NCBI GenBank assembly: GCA_009782285.1
Contig: WRJK01000015.1
Location: 1-39,951, forward strand
Source of the DNA: Clostridiales bacterium
GTDB taxonomy: Bacteria > Bacillota > Clostridia > Peptostreptococcales > Anaerovoracaceae
Reading direction: 5' to 3'
DNA length: 39,951 nucleotides
Shown here: positions 16,701 through 22,324 of the stretch, one piece after another
Layout: every line of letters starts with the position of its first letter
Position numbering within the stretch: the stretch's first letter is position 1
The notes under the pieces: generated by a model
What the model was told of the DNA's origin: nothing
Database searches by the model: none
Seen by the model: only the letters and a program-made list of their open reading frames with translations
Position numbers and translations under genes: made by a program

Positions 16701-19121
16701 CTGGTGGAAAAAGACGAAATCACCATCCCGGTTGACGAAATAGGCATTGACGGCATAACAGTGCTGAAGCAGGCTTGGATCGAGGGTGTGCCGTACGTGA
16801 CCGGCATGACCGCCAAAGTGGAAGACGAAATCACCTACAAGATCACCGTGACCAACACGGGCAACTCAACGCAGACCGGCATCAACGTGGTTGACGCCAT
16901 GCTCGGACTAAACACAACCATCACCCTTATAGCCGGCGGCGTCTGGACCTACGACGGCATGCACAAAGTAACCGTGGCTGACGGGCTTACGGTCTACAAC
17001 GTAGTGACGGCGGGCAAGGACAAAGACGAAGTCGAAATCCCTGTGGATCCGTACCCAGGGTTGAACGTGCTCAAGGAAGCTTGGATCGAAACTCCTGGAG
17101 CTATGCCGGTGAAATACGTCGAAGGGATGACCGCCAATATAGGCGACAACATCCACTACCTGATCACCGTGACCAACACAGGCAACGTAAAACTGACAGG
17201 TGTTCACGTAGTTGACGAAATGATCAACCTGAACGCAGTTATCGACTTAATGCCGGGCGAAACCGAGACATTCGAGGGAGACCACCTAGTAGTAGCAGCA
17301 GACGGCTTGAGTGTAAACAACATTGTCACGGCTGACGACGAAGAATACGAACTCGAAATACCGGTGACGCCGGTTGACCGCCTGACCATAGTCAAAGACG
17401 CTTTGATTGACGGGATACCGTACATCGAAGGGCTCATGACTGCACAGGTAGGCAGCACAATCATGTACATCATCACGGTTACCAACACGGGCAACATAGT
17501 CAAGAACAACGTTCACGTGACGGATGCCCTGCTGGGAATCGACGAGACCATCAGCCTTGCCATAGGCGAGTCTTGGACCATCAGCAAGCCTTATAAAGTA
17601 AAGGTCGAGGACGGCCTTTCGGTCTACAACATTGCATGGGCTGACACTGTCAGCGACGACGTCACCATTCCAGTGGCGCCGTATGGCGACATAACCATCC
17701 TCAAGCAAGCTTGGATCGAAACTCCGGGAACCACGCCTGTGCTGTTCGTGCCAGAGACCGGTATGTCTGCCAAGGTCGGCGACACCATCCGCTACCTGAT
17801 CACAGTGACCAACACCGGCAACGCGGAGCAGACCGGCATAGTCGTAACCGACACCATGCTGAACATCAACGAGACCATTACCCTTCCGGCTGGCGGAGTC
17901 AAGACCTACGAGGGCACTCACGCAGTCACAGTTGCTGATGGATTGTTCGTTCACAACGTAGCAACCGCAGGAAATGTCAAAGACGAAGTCGAGATACCTG
18001 TTGATCCGTTCCCTGAACTGACCATAGTGAAAGAGGCGTGGATCGGCAATGTCAAGTACGTGGAAGGCATGTTCGCCGAAGTAGGCGATAAGATTTCTTA
18101 CAAGATTACCGTGACCAACACAGGCAACGTAAGGCAAGACGGCATCAAAGTGACCGACGAGATGATTTCACTCGACGGAACAGTAGACCTTGCTGCCGGT
18201 GCAGTGGCGTTCTTCGAAGGCAGCCATATCGTAGTAGAATCCGACGGCTTGATAGTGCACAACATAGCCAGGGCGAACGACGAATATGACGAGATCGAGA
18301 TACCTGTGGTGCCGGTAAGAGGCATAACTATTGAGAAGCTTGCCAAGATCAACGGGGTACCGTTTGCGGGCGAAATGAAAGCTTCATTGACCGATTCTAT
18401 TACCTATGAGATCATAGTTACCAACAATGGCAACGTGACAGAAAACAATATCCATGTGGTTGACACAATGCTCGGCATCGACGAGTTCATCAACTTGGCA
18501 CCTAAGACGAGCTGGACGGAGACTGGCGCCCATGTGGTAACAGCAGCTGACGGCGAGTCTGTATACAACATAGCATGGGCCAATGAAGAGAGCGCGGAAG
18601 TTACCATTCCGATTGTTCCGTTCTTCAAAGTGACCTATGAGGACAACGGCGGCGTAGGCGGCCCGTATGTTGTGACCGGCATTGACGGAAGGTATCCGTA
18701 CACTGTCATCAACAACGTCGCTGCTGGCATCAGCAGAGACAATTACGACTTCACCGGCTGGAACACCAATCCGGACGGGACTGGAACTGCATATGCGCCT
18801 GGCGACGCAGTCACATTGACCAGCGACCTAGTGCTGTACGCGCAGTGGGTAGTCACGACGGTCTATTGCACCGTTACCTACCTGCCCGGCAAGGGTACCA
18901 ACCCGCCGCCATACGGTGGTATTTCCGAAGAGAGAGTCGTAGGCGAGCTTTATACCATCAAGGGCGAAATAGCAGCAGACGTGCACAAAGACTGGGCGAA
19001 CTTCAAGTACTGGAGCACCGACATCGACGACAAGGGCATCAGATACGAGCCAGGAGACGCGCTAGTGCTGACAGATGCAGGTTTGACGCTGTACGCAATA
19101 TGGTGGACAGACGGTAGGTAA
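7707..19121 (+). CDS. Giant secreted repeat protein (InlB-type B-repeats plus ~25 DUF11-like modules), probable adhesin
   Basis: A 3804-aa exported protein, probably a surface adhesin or fibrillar scaffold; no enzyme domain is visible. Residues 1-36 are a basic signal peptide ending near ASVLA. An Asp/Glu-rich stretch follows (about 37-120), then a short beta-rich region. About eleven InlB B-repeat / Flg_new-type modules run from about 240 to 1064, recognised by endings such as LYARF, LYGRW, LYADW. About 25 tandem DUF11-like modules of ~103 aa follow (1065-3638), each with the pattern KTANV..VGDTI.YTITVTNTGNV..NNVRVVD..G....ADGLSVYN.ATA. Two more B-repeats end the protein. The final residues (AIWWTDGR) contain no LPxTG, SLH, choline-binding or membrane anchor, so attachment to the cell is unexplained. 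The start has an ideal AAGGAGG at 7693-7699. It is monocistronic, with its own promoter, long leader and terminator. Confidence 0.93.
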   Translation: MKRRHFKGHRLAMRRILCMLVSLSLALSLVPASVLAFDDESPDLGTNVEVATSAESESTVSEDVGEADVVSEDVDEEATEPEDADEEVAEPADIDEDAYLTEEGDDEFLDQDISGDGSGSEAVADSAVDVSLESELRIAVTNAPIGEPVTINLTQDIELTGGPLTIPVGADITLTGDFELIGAPDQPAVVVFGNLELDGVTVVGEIYYGEAGDLEETDDIELPRGEEALEPEEDEQAMARNGVFVSFMVGTEQVYYVETNAFGYCEEPPPPNESLYPPGMHSFLGWFTTPSGGPNDPSFNFVNTPVNSNMTLYARFSDNYLVQFLNDQGVVVESILQPTGWQVTAATAQQVVDQKLALPTLNSVFRHWYESNPLVPVTFPLTLNRNYTLKPHFANEYFLIFASDGTQVDPPIAIYEEGQPTVQPIPPTRMGYTFNRWVYDNNPSVPFVFGSPLTADVTVRATWTPSTANYSIVYWLEKADLAGTPNINNHDDYAFAYSESATGTSGTMSNITGMSSAAANSSLAMRCANFQAAANVEIKGNGTTVVNVYCKRNVYRITFDLNSGTYISSMTYKGSVYLSNGAPYYIDVKYGQNISDIWPYNGTGGASFVNTDPRGLLFAGWEPNDQTFSELNVWSTNRLAFTEDMLPLNLNSPGYTVTGYWGTAIPKVVNYWIEQLPGETGQTTVFGGKIYVKSTKHSLVYSSASALVQPKDIEGTVNIARFYDNTVYPTVFDFYYDRNRHDLLFNSMGGTAVSPVTNIMFEESLANKKPIPPLKTEEGFSYDFDDWYIDPGYNEVFDFDNSIMPDADVQLYGRWSPTRFTVSYYDSVLPGATLFGTQGADLNDYINPPYDPGDNVPGYGILRAWLFKVNGRNMIFSYDTPITSDLNLYADWQTDNFRITYDIGEGTAGIVPVDNDRYSIGVLAPVLAGTGLVSGSRVFAGWRIDGIGPTYYPGGIVNVNGNINFVARYLSPEEAITVNYHSNYAPDFVVARTYSSYDNPITILSLAEATSLGIDRLNYDLKYWTLTTADAAPIRNLGGTYTFADLGLSGNTINLYAQWDGTVRDISVTKQATVDGLPYTGGPVQVGEKIEYKITVTNTGTIPLTNVVVTDPMFNLNQTISLAVGESRVYDFEHYVVVADGRSIHNVATAVAGDVSDSDEVTVQIGEYPKLSVTKTANVTTAQVGNTIYYTITVTNTGNVALSNVRVVDTKIGLDQTIANLAPGASQPYNNQPYNVTIADGLLIHNVATATAGSVTASDEFDVTVGASQGLTVKKTAFVGGVPYVTGTPVPVNTLVTYDIVVTNTGNVPLSNVRVVDAKVGLDETIAELPAGASQPYNNRQYTITNADGLSVHNVVTATAGTLQASDEVTVTVAAVAGGLTIEKTANVSVAQVNTPITYTITVSNKGNTVLNNVRVVDNKVGLDATIPTLGIGATETYTRTYTVNNADGLMVHNEATATSGTQSVKAELDIPVTAAPSWTVVKTANVATAKVGDTIQYTVTVTNTGNVDLNNMRILDAKIGVDATVNLSVGESVQRTGSYTVKNEDGLSVYNEATATVGSTTESDDVTVAIDANPGLAVKKEAFIDGLLYTSGSVTVGTTIQYRITVTNTGNVPLSNIQVVDTKLNLNTTVASLAVGESKSDFVLAPYVVKNSDGLSVHNEATATSGALQASDEITIPVAAVAGGLAIEKTANVSTAQVNSVITYTITVTNKGNTVLNNVRVVDNKVGLDATIPTLNPDASETYTRTYTVNNADGLVVHNEATATSGTQSVKAELDIPVTAAPSWTVVKTANVATAKVGDTIQYTVTVTNTGNVDLNNMRILDAKIGVDATVNLSVGESVQRTGSYTVKNEDGLSVYNEATATVGSTTESDDVTVAIDANPGLAVKKEAFIDGLLYTSGSVTVGTTIQYRITVTNTGNVPLSNIQVVDTKLNLNTTVASLAVGESKSDFVLAPYVVKNSDGLSVHNEATATSGALQASDEITIPVAAVAGGLTIEKTANVSTAQVNTTITYTITVTNKGNTVLSNVRVVDNKVGLDETIPTLNPDASETYVRTYTVTNADGLVVHNEATATSGTQSVKAELDIPVTAAPSWTVVKTANVATAKVDDVIQYTITVTNTGNVPLNNVRIVDAKLGIDETVSIPVGNSVQRLGSYTVKKEDGLSVYNVATATVGSTTESDDVTVAIEASPGLALTKTANVATAQVGDFIYYTITVTNTGNVPLSNIQVVDTKLNLNTTIASLAAGESKSDFAITPYHVTILDGLSVYNVATATSGTLQASDDVTVAITAITDGLTIQKTANVSVAQVNSNINYTITVTNNGNTVLSNVRVIDNKLGIDETILSLGIGASQTFTGSYAVTNADGLVVHNEATATSGTQSVKAELDIPVTAAPSWTVVKTANVSTAKVDDTILYTITVTNTGNVPLNNVRIVDAKLGIDATVSLAVGANQQYVDRPYTVTNADGLSVYNIVTASVGSTTESDDVTVTIESNRDITVEKKAWINNVPYTTGMEAEVGNTITYEVKVTNTGNVKWDNLNVVDSMLGINATIDLGVGSSATYTGSHVVVESDGLSVYNVATAGNGEDDIEIPVKRVESMTVVKTAKINNIPYIEGLMTAKVGDTITYEITVTNTGNVALNNVRVVDDKVGLDDTISSLDKGTSKTYGPYPYDVTTADGLSIYNVATATAGNLVEKDEITIPVDEIGIDGITVLKQAWIEGVPYVTGMTAKVEDEITYKITVTNTGNSTQTGINVVDAMLGLNTTITLIAGGVWTYDGMHKVTVADGLTVYNVVTAGKDKDEVEIPVDPYPNITVEKKAWINNVPYTTGMEAEVGNTITYEVKVTNTGNVKWDNLNVVDSMLGINATIDLGVGSSATYTGSHVVVESDGLSVYNVATAGNGEDDIEIPVKRVESMTVVKTAKINNIPYIEGLMTAKVGDTITYEITVTNTGNVALNNVRVVDDKVGLDDTISSLDKGTSKTYGPYPYDVTTADGLSIYNVATATAGNLVEKDEITIPVDEIGIDGITVLKQAWIEGVPYVTGMTAKVEDEITYKITVTNTGNSTQTGINVVDAMLGLNTTITLIAGGVWTYDGMHKVTVADGLTVYNVVTAGKDKDEVEIPVDPYPGLNVLKEAWIETPGAMPVKYVEGMTANIGDNIHYLITVTNTGNVKLTGVHVVDEMINLNAVIDLMPGETETFEGDHLVVAADGLSVNNIVTADDEEYELEIPVTPVDRLTIVKDALIDGIPYIEGLMTAQVGSTIMYIITVTNTGNIVKNNVHVTDALLGIDETISLAIGESWTISKPYKVKVEDGLSVYNIAWADTVSDDVTIPVAPYGDITILKQAWIETPGTTPVLFVPETGMSAKVGDTIRYLITVTNTGNAEQTGIVVTDTMLNINETITLPAGGVKTYEGTHAVTVADGLFVHNVATAGNVKDEVEIPVDPFPELTIVKEAWIGNVKYVEGMFAEVGDKISYKITVTNTGNVRQDGIKVTDEMISLDGTVDLAAGAVAFFEGSHIVVESDGLIVHNIARANDEYDEIEIPVVPVRGITIEKLAKINGVPFAGEMKASLTDSITYEIIVTNNGNVTENNIHVVDTMLGIDEFINLAPKTSWTETGAHVVTAADGESVYNIAWANEESAEVTIPIVPFFKVTYEDNGGVGGPYVVTGIDGRYPYTVINNVAAGISRDNYDFTGWNTNPDGTGTAYAPGDAVTLTSDLVLYAQWVVTTVYCTVTYLPGKGTNPPPYGGISEERVVGELYTIKGEIAADVHKDWANFKYWSTDIDDKGIRYEPGDALVLTDAGLTLYAIWWTDGR
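12102..13678 (+). repeat. Recent in-frame tandem duplication, 918-bp period
   Basis: Bases 12102-12760 and 13020-13678 are identical by eye over 659 bp at an offset of 918 bp (306 codons, three modules). Mismatches appear just outside (12101 versus 13019, and 12761 versus 13679). Synonymous positions are also identical, so the copies are recent or kept alike by gene conversion. Confidence 0.9.
15169..17056 (+). repeat. Recent in-frame tandem duplication, 945-bp period
   Basis: Bases 15169-16111 and 16114-17056 are identical by eye over 943 bp at an offset of 945 bp (315 codons, three modules: KKAWINN, KTAKINN, KQAWIEG). The duplication covers almost the whole period with no visible substitution, which makes it younger or more strongly homogenised than the 918-bp one. 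Confidence 0.92.
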
Positions 19122-19177
19122 ACGATAACTCAATACCGTCAATATGCAAATGATGATTTGCTGAACATGTTCTAACG

Positions 19178-19216
19178 ATCGGGGCTGCCTGAACTGGCAG
19201 CCCCGATGTATTTTTC
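19178..19216 (+). terminator. Strong intrinsic terminator of the giant repeat-protein gene
   Basis: A perfect 12-bp GC-rich stem, ATCGGGGCTGCC (19178-19189) with GGCAGCCCCGAT (19196-19207), has a 6-nt loop and is followed by GTATTTTTCG. It begins 56 bp after the stop codon. Confidence 0.93.
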
Positions 19217-19563
19217 GTTATTTATGTTGCGTAAGGTTTTACTGAAAGGCTTATTATATTAGAGATGCAGGATCACTACCAAATTTGGACTGGGGTTAGG
19301 CGGTTCGTTTGTGTACCGTCGCCCAGTACGCACTTGTGATTTTGGGTGATGTTGTATGCGTATTACCTTGACTGCCTACGATTTCATTACCCGGCAGCAA
19401 TTTGCCATAACTGTCAATAATAGCACTGCCATGAAGGCACACAAAAAAATGGCTGAAATTTCCAACCTTCTCGTTATCGTTGCTGTGGGCTGGGAGCTAT
19501 GTGGATAGGTGGGGTGAGTGAGTATAGGTGAGTATAGGGGAACGCAGATGATAATTTTATTAC
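19217..19563. other. Intergenic stretch without a convincing gene
   Basis: About 350 bp of mixed composition between the adhesin terminator and the Rpn promoter. A tandem 10-bp repeat GTGAGTATAG occurs at 19518-19527 and 19528-19537. Reading frames here have no ribosome binding site or recognisable product. No terminal inverted repeats or target-site duplications that would mark an insertion-sequence edge could be made out. Confidence 0.5.
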
Positions 19564-19592
19564 TTGCGAGATGCGCCATTTTAGGGTATAAT
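19564..19592 (+). promoter_or_regulatory. Promoter of the Rpn-family gene
   Basis: TTGCGA (19564-19569), a 17-bp spacer and a perfect TATAAT (19587-19592). The -10 box overlaps the ATG at 19591, which rules that codon out as the start and favours the ATG at 19621. Confidence 0.65.
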
Positions 19593-19620
19593 GACAAAAA
19601 CAACAGAAACGGGGTGCGCG

Positions 19621-20532
19621 ATGGGGGCAAACCGCGAATACAAAAACTCTGTCTTCACGACGCTTTTTGACGACGAAGACAAGCTGCTCGAACTGTACAG
19701 CGCCCTTTCGGGTGGCGATTACGGCGAAGGCACGGAAATAGAAATAAACACGCTTGAGGACGTCCTGTTCATGAACCGGATGAACGACGTTTCGTTCACG
19801 GTGGGCGGCAAGCTGGTCGTCCTGATCGAGCACCAGTCCAGCATCAACGAAAACGTGCCGCTGCGGCTGCTGCTCTACGCCGCGAGGGTGTACGAAAAGA
19901 TTACCGACAAAAGGGCGCTGTACCAAGAGAAGCTGATGAAAATCCCCGTGCCGGAGTTCATCGTGCTGTACAACGGCGAAAGGGAGTTCCCCAGCGAAAA
20001 GGAGCTGCGTCTGTCCGACGCGTTTATGGAGACGCCCGGGCTCCCCGAAAAGTTTGGCAGCCTTGACCTTGCAGTGCGGGTGCTTAACATCAATTCGGGG
20101 CACAACGAGGGCATAGTCGGCAAGAGCGCGTCGCTGCAGGGGTACGTGGCGTTCATAGGGAAGATCCGCGAAGGCACAGCAAGGGGGCTCGACCTCGCCA
20201 CTGCGATAACCGAAGCCGTCAGGTACTGCGCGGAGCACGACATACTGCAGCCATTTTTAACGATCCACGCATCGGAGGTGATAAACATGCTGACAAGCGA
20301 ATTCAAAATGGAAGAAGCCATCGCCGTCTGGAAAGAGGAAGGGCGCGAGGAAGGGCGCGAGGAAGGGCGCGTGAAAGGGCGTGAGGAAGGGCGCGAGGAA
20401 GGAGTTGTTATAGGCGAGGCAAGAGGCGAAACAAAGGGCGAAGCCCGCGTGCTGTCGCTCTTTGAGTCAGGCCGAACATTAAACGAAGTGAGAGAGATAC
20501 TGAACCGAAAGAATGGAAGGCTTGGCTTGTAA
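19621..20532 (+). CDS. Rpn family recombination-promoting nuclease / putative transposase
   Basis: A 303-aa protein of the Rpn (formerly transposase_31-like) family of PD-(D/E)XK nucleases. RpnA-type proteins studied in E. coli are DNA endonucleases that raise RecA-independent recombination. Catalytic-type residues are visible as D56 in NDVSF and E70/Q72 in LIEHQS, and NREYKNSVFTTLF is a typical family opening. The C-terminal third has the usual repetitive EEGREEGR stretch (12-bp DNA repeats near 20336-20405) followed by an ALSLFE-like coiled tail. The ATG at 19621 was preferred because the in-frame ATG at 19591 lies in the -10 box. The RBS is weak. A decayed second copy follows directly. Whether it acts as a mobile gene or as a house nuclease cannot be read. 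Confidence 0.85.
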   Translation: MGANREYKNSVFTTLFDDEDKLLELYSALSGGDYGEGTEIEINTLEDVLFMNRMNDVSFTVGGKLVVLIEHQSSINENVPLRLLLYAARVYEKITDKRALYQEKLMKIPVPEFIVLYNGEREFPSEKELRLSDAFMETPGLPEKFGSLDLAVRVLNINSGHNEGIVGKSASLQGYVAFIGKIREGTARGLDLATAITEAVRYCAEHDILQPFLTIHASEVINMLTSEFKMEEAIAVWKEEGREEGREEGRVKGREEGREEGVVIGEARGETKGEARVLSLFESGRTLNEVREILNRKNGRLGL

Positions 20533-20537
20533 GCCGG

Positions 20538-20927
20538 AAACAACAGAAACGGGGTGCGCGATGGGGGCAAACCGCGAATACAAAAACTCTGTCTTCACGA
20601 CGCTTTTTAACGACGAAGACAAGCTGCTCGAACTGTACAGCAAGGGGGCTCGACCTCGCCACTGCGATAACCGAAGCCGTCAGGTACTGCGCGGAGCACG
20701 ACATACTGCAGCCATTTTTAACGAACCACGCATCGGAGGTGATAAACATGCTTACAGGCGAATTCAAAATGGAAGAAGCCATCGCCGTCTGGAAAGAGGA
20801 AGGGCGTGAGGAAGGAGTTGTTATAGGCGAAACAAAGGGCGAAGCCCGCGTGCTGTCGCTCTTTGAGTCAGGCCGAACATTAAACGAAGTGAGAGAGATA
20901 CTGAACCGAAAGAATAGTATACTTTGA
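20538..20927 (+). pseudogene. Decayed tandem copy of the Rpn-family gene (internal deletion, frameshift)
   Basis: Bases 20538-20915 repeat the upstream Rpn gene almost base for base but lack 479 bp of its middle. The join falls in ACAGC, a 5-bp sequence at both edges in the intact copy (19697-19701 and 20176-20180), pointing to a microhomology deletion. Because 479 is not a multiple of three, the frame from ATG 20561 shifts and stops at 20809 after ~82 residues, losing the E-x-Q active site. An internal frame from 20739 restores only the tail. The GREEGR repeat is also shorter, and 12 bp are missing from the following glycine-rich stretch. The copy ends directly against tadA. Confidence 0.9.
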
Positions 20928-21394
20928 TGTACGATAAATTTATGGCAGAAGCCATCGCAGAGGCTCAAAAGGCTGAAAGCTGTGGGGAGGTCCCTGTAGG
21001 GGCAGTAGTAGAAAAAGACGGCGTGACAATAGGCCGGGGGCACAATTTGACGGAAACGCTGAAAGACCCGACGGCGCATGCCGAGGTTCTTGCAATAAGG
21101 GACGCTGCCGGGAAGCTTGGTGGATGGAGGCTTTTGGGCTGCAACATGTACGTGACATGCGAGCCTTGTGCCATGTGCGCAGGAGCAATAGTGCTTGCAA
21201 GGGTCAAGAAGGCTTACATAGGCGCCATGGATCCGAAATCAGGTGCTTGCGGCTCCGTCTTCAATGTCGTGCAGGAACAAAGGCTAAACCATTACGTCGA
21301 AATCGAAACAGGAGTCATGCAAGCGGAATGCGAAAGCATGATGAAGGATTTTTTCAAAAAACGAAGGAGAAACGCGGAGGGAATTCATATATGA
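20927..21394 (+). CDS. tadA: tRNA-specific adenosine deaminase (A34 to inosine)
   Basis: A 155-aa cytidine-deaminase-fold enzyme that deaminates the wobble adenosine of tRNA-Arg(ACG) to inosine. Visible zinc and catalytic motifs are HAEVLAI (His ligand and proton-shuttling Glu, near 21079) and PCAMCAGAI (two Cys ligands, near 21164), preceded by GEVPVGAVV, the usual opening. Length is normal for the family. The ATG at 20927 gives the typical MYDKFMAEAI start; a TTG one codon earlier and an ATG at 20942 are alternatives. No clear RBS is present, because the sequence upstream is the end of the decayed Rpn copy, whose stop TGA overlaps this ATG. TATACT at 20918-20923 might be a -10 but lacks a -35. 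Its stop overlaps the following start (ATGA). Confidence 0.93.
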   Translation: MYDKFMAEAIAEAQKAESCGEVPVGAVVEKDGVTIGRGHNLTETLKDPTAHAEVLAIRDAAGKLGGWRLLGCNMYVTCEPCAMCAGAIVLARVKKAYIGAMDPKSGACGSVFNVVQEQRLNHYVEIETGVMQAECESMMKDFFKKRRRNAEGIHI

Positions 21395-22266
21395 GAAGGC
21401 TTGGGATTGTTGCTGTCACTTTTTTGCTGACAATGCTGCTTGAGACGGCGATGTGTTTTGCAGGGGCATTGAATATCGTCAACAGCTACCCGCACGACGG
21501 TGGAACCGGGTTCCAACCTGTAAATTGCGCAGTTAAGCTTTACTTCAACCAAGACGTGTCGGACAAGGGTAATATCGAAGCCAATTTGGAGTGTTTCAAG
21601 ATAACCGGCCCCGAAAACGAGGTGCAGCCCATTCAGGTGCTTTACGATTCCAAGGACACGAGCATGGTTTTGGTGGTACTAAAAGATACGCTGGAGTCTG
21701 ATTCGGAGTACAGGCTCACAATTTCAGGCGATTTCATGGCGACGAGCGGCGACATCCTCGAATTCGACAAGGAGATAACCTTCAGGACGAGGAACCTTAG
21801 CACGGACAGCAAAATAAGCATGGCAATGATGGCGGTTATGTTCGTCGGCATCCTGTTCTTCTCGTCAAGGCAGATGAAACGGCAGGTGCAGAAAGCCGAA
21901 AGGGAAAGCGGCAGGGAGGAAAAAGTCAACCCGTACAAGGTTTCGAAGAAAACCGGCAAGTCTGTTTCGGAAATAGTTGAAAAAACAGAAAAAGAGAGGC
22001 GGAAAAAAGCTGCGGCAGAGGCGAAGCGCCGAAGGGAAGCTGCAGCCAAAGCCGAGCCGGAGGAGGACGAAGCAGAAGACAACGGCAACAAGAGGGTAAA
22101 GGGGCCGAGGCCGATTTCCGCAGGCGGGAGTACGTACAAATCCGGCAAAAAAGCAAAAGCGGAAGCAAAAGCCAGAAGGAAAGCGGCAGAGCTGGCTGCG
22201 GCGCGGGCCGCAGGTACGACCAAGCCAAAAAAGCAACAAGGCAAGTCAAAAAAGAAGAAGAAATAG
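21391..22266 (+). CDS. Exported membrane protein with Big_5-type Ig-like domain and very basic C-terminal tail
   Basis: A 291-aa protein. Residues 1-24 are a signal peptide or membrane anchor (VTFLLTMLLETAMCFAG). About 25-130 resemble a bacterial Ig-like Big_5/SbsA domain (YPHDGGTGFQPVNCAVKLYFNQDV, later DSEYRLTISGDF). A hydrophobic segment lies near 142-160 (MAMMAVMFVGILFFSS). The last ~120 residues are Lys/Ala/Glu-rich and probably coiled, ending in KKQQGKSKKKKK. With the signal peptide outside, the topology puts the Ig domain outside and the basic tail inside, where it could bind nucleic acid or acidic lipid; this is inference. The start at 21391 overlaps tadA (ATGA) and has CGGAGGG at 21375-21381. 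The longer frame from 21124 is an artefact inside tadA. Confidence 0.72.
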   Translation: MRRLGIVAVTFLLTMLLETAMCFAGALNIVNSYPHDGGTGFQPVNCAVKLYFNQDVSDKGNIEANLECFKITGPENEVQPIQVLYDSKDTSMVLVVLKDTLESDSEYRLTISGDFMATSGDILEFDKEITFRTRNLSTDSKISMAMMAVMFVGILFFSSRQMKRQVQKAERESGREEKVNPYKVSKKTGKSVSEIVEKTEKERRKKAAAEAKRRREAAAKAEPEEDEAEDNGNKRVKGPRPISAGGSTYKSGKKAKAEAKARRKAAELAAARAAGTTKPKKQQGKSKKKKK

Positions 22267-22324
22267 CGGCTTGAATATTAAGAGGGGAGCGCAGAGCGGT
22301 GCCCCTTTTTGCATAGGGGAGAAA

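Larger units (their letters stand above)
10899..18620 (+). repeat. Array of ~25 DUF11-like coding repeats (~309 bp each)
   Basis: From codon 1065 to about 3638 the gene is a head-to-tail array of modules averaging 103 codons. The first fourteen mostly begin KTANV or KK.AF and fall into a higher-order three-module pattern (GLTIEKTANVS, SWTVVKTANVA, GLAVKKEAF). The later modules use KKAWINN, KTAKINN and KQAWIE openings. Modules differ enough in places to be old copies, while others are base-identical, so the array has both old and very recent duplications. Confidence 0.9.

Noticed and set aside
19591-19620. Upstream start ATG for the Rpn gene
   Set aside because: The codon lies inside the TATAAT box of the best promoter; ATG 19621 is used in both copies.
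19217-20927. Complete insertion sequence around the Rpn genes
   Set aside because: No terminal inverted repeats, target-site duplication or DDE transposase could be seen; Rpn proteins are nucleases without defined element ends.
21124-21390. N-terminal extension of the Ig-like membrane protein
   Set aside because: It is an out-of-frame reading of tadA; the signal peptide starts at 21391 with its own RBS.
22281-22310. Terminator before ispE
   Set aside because: GGGG/CCCC can pair and TTTTT follows, but the stem is interrupted by mismatches; too weak to list as a feature.
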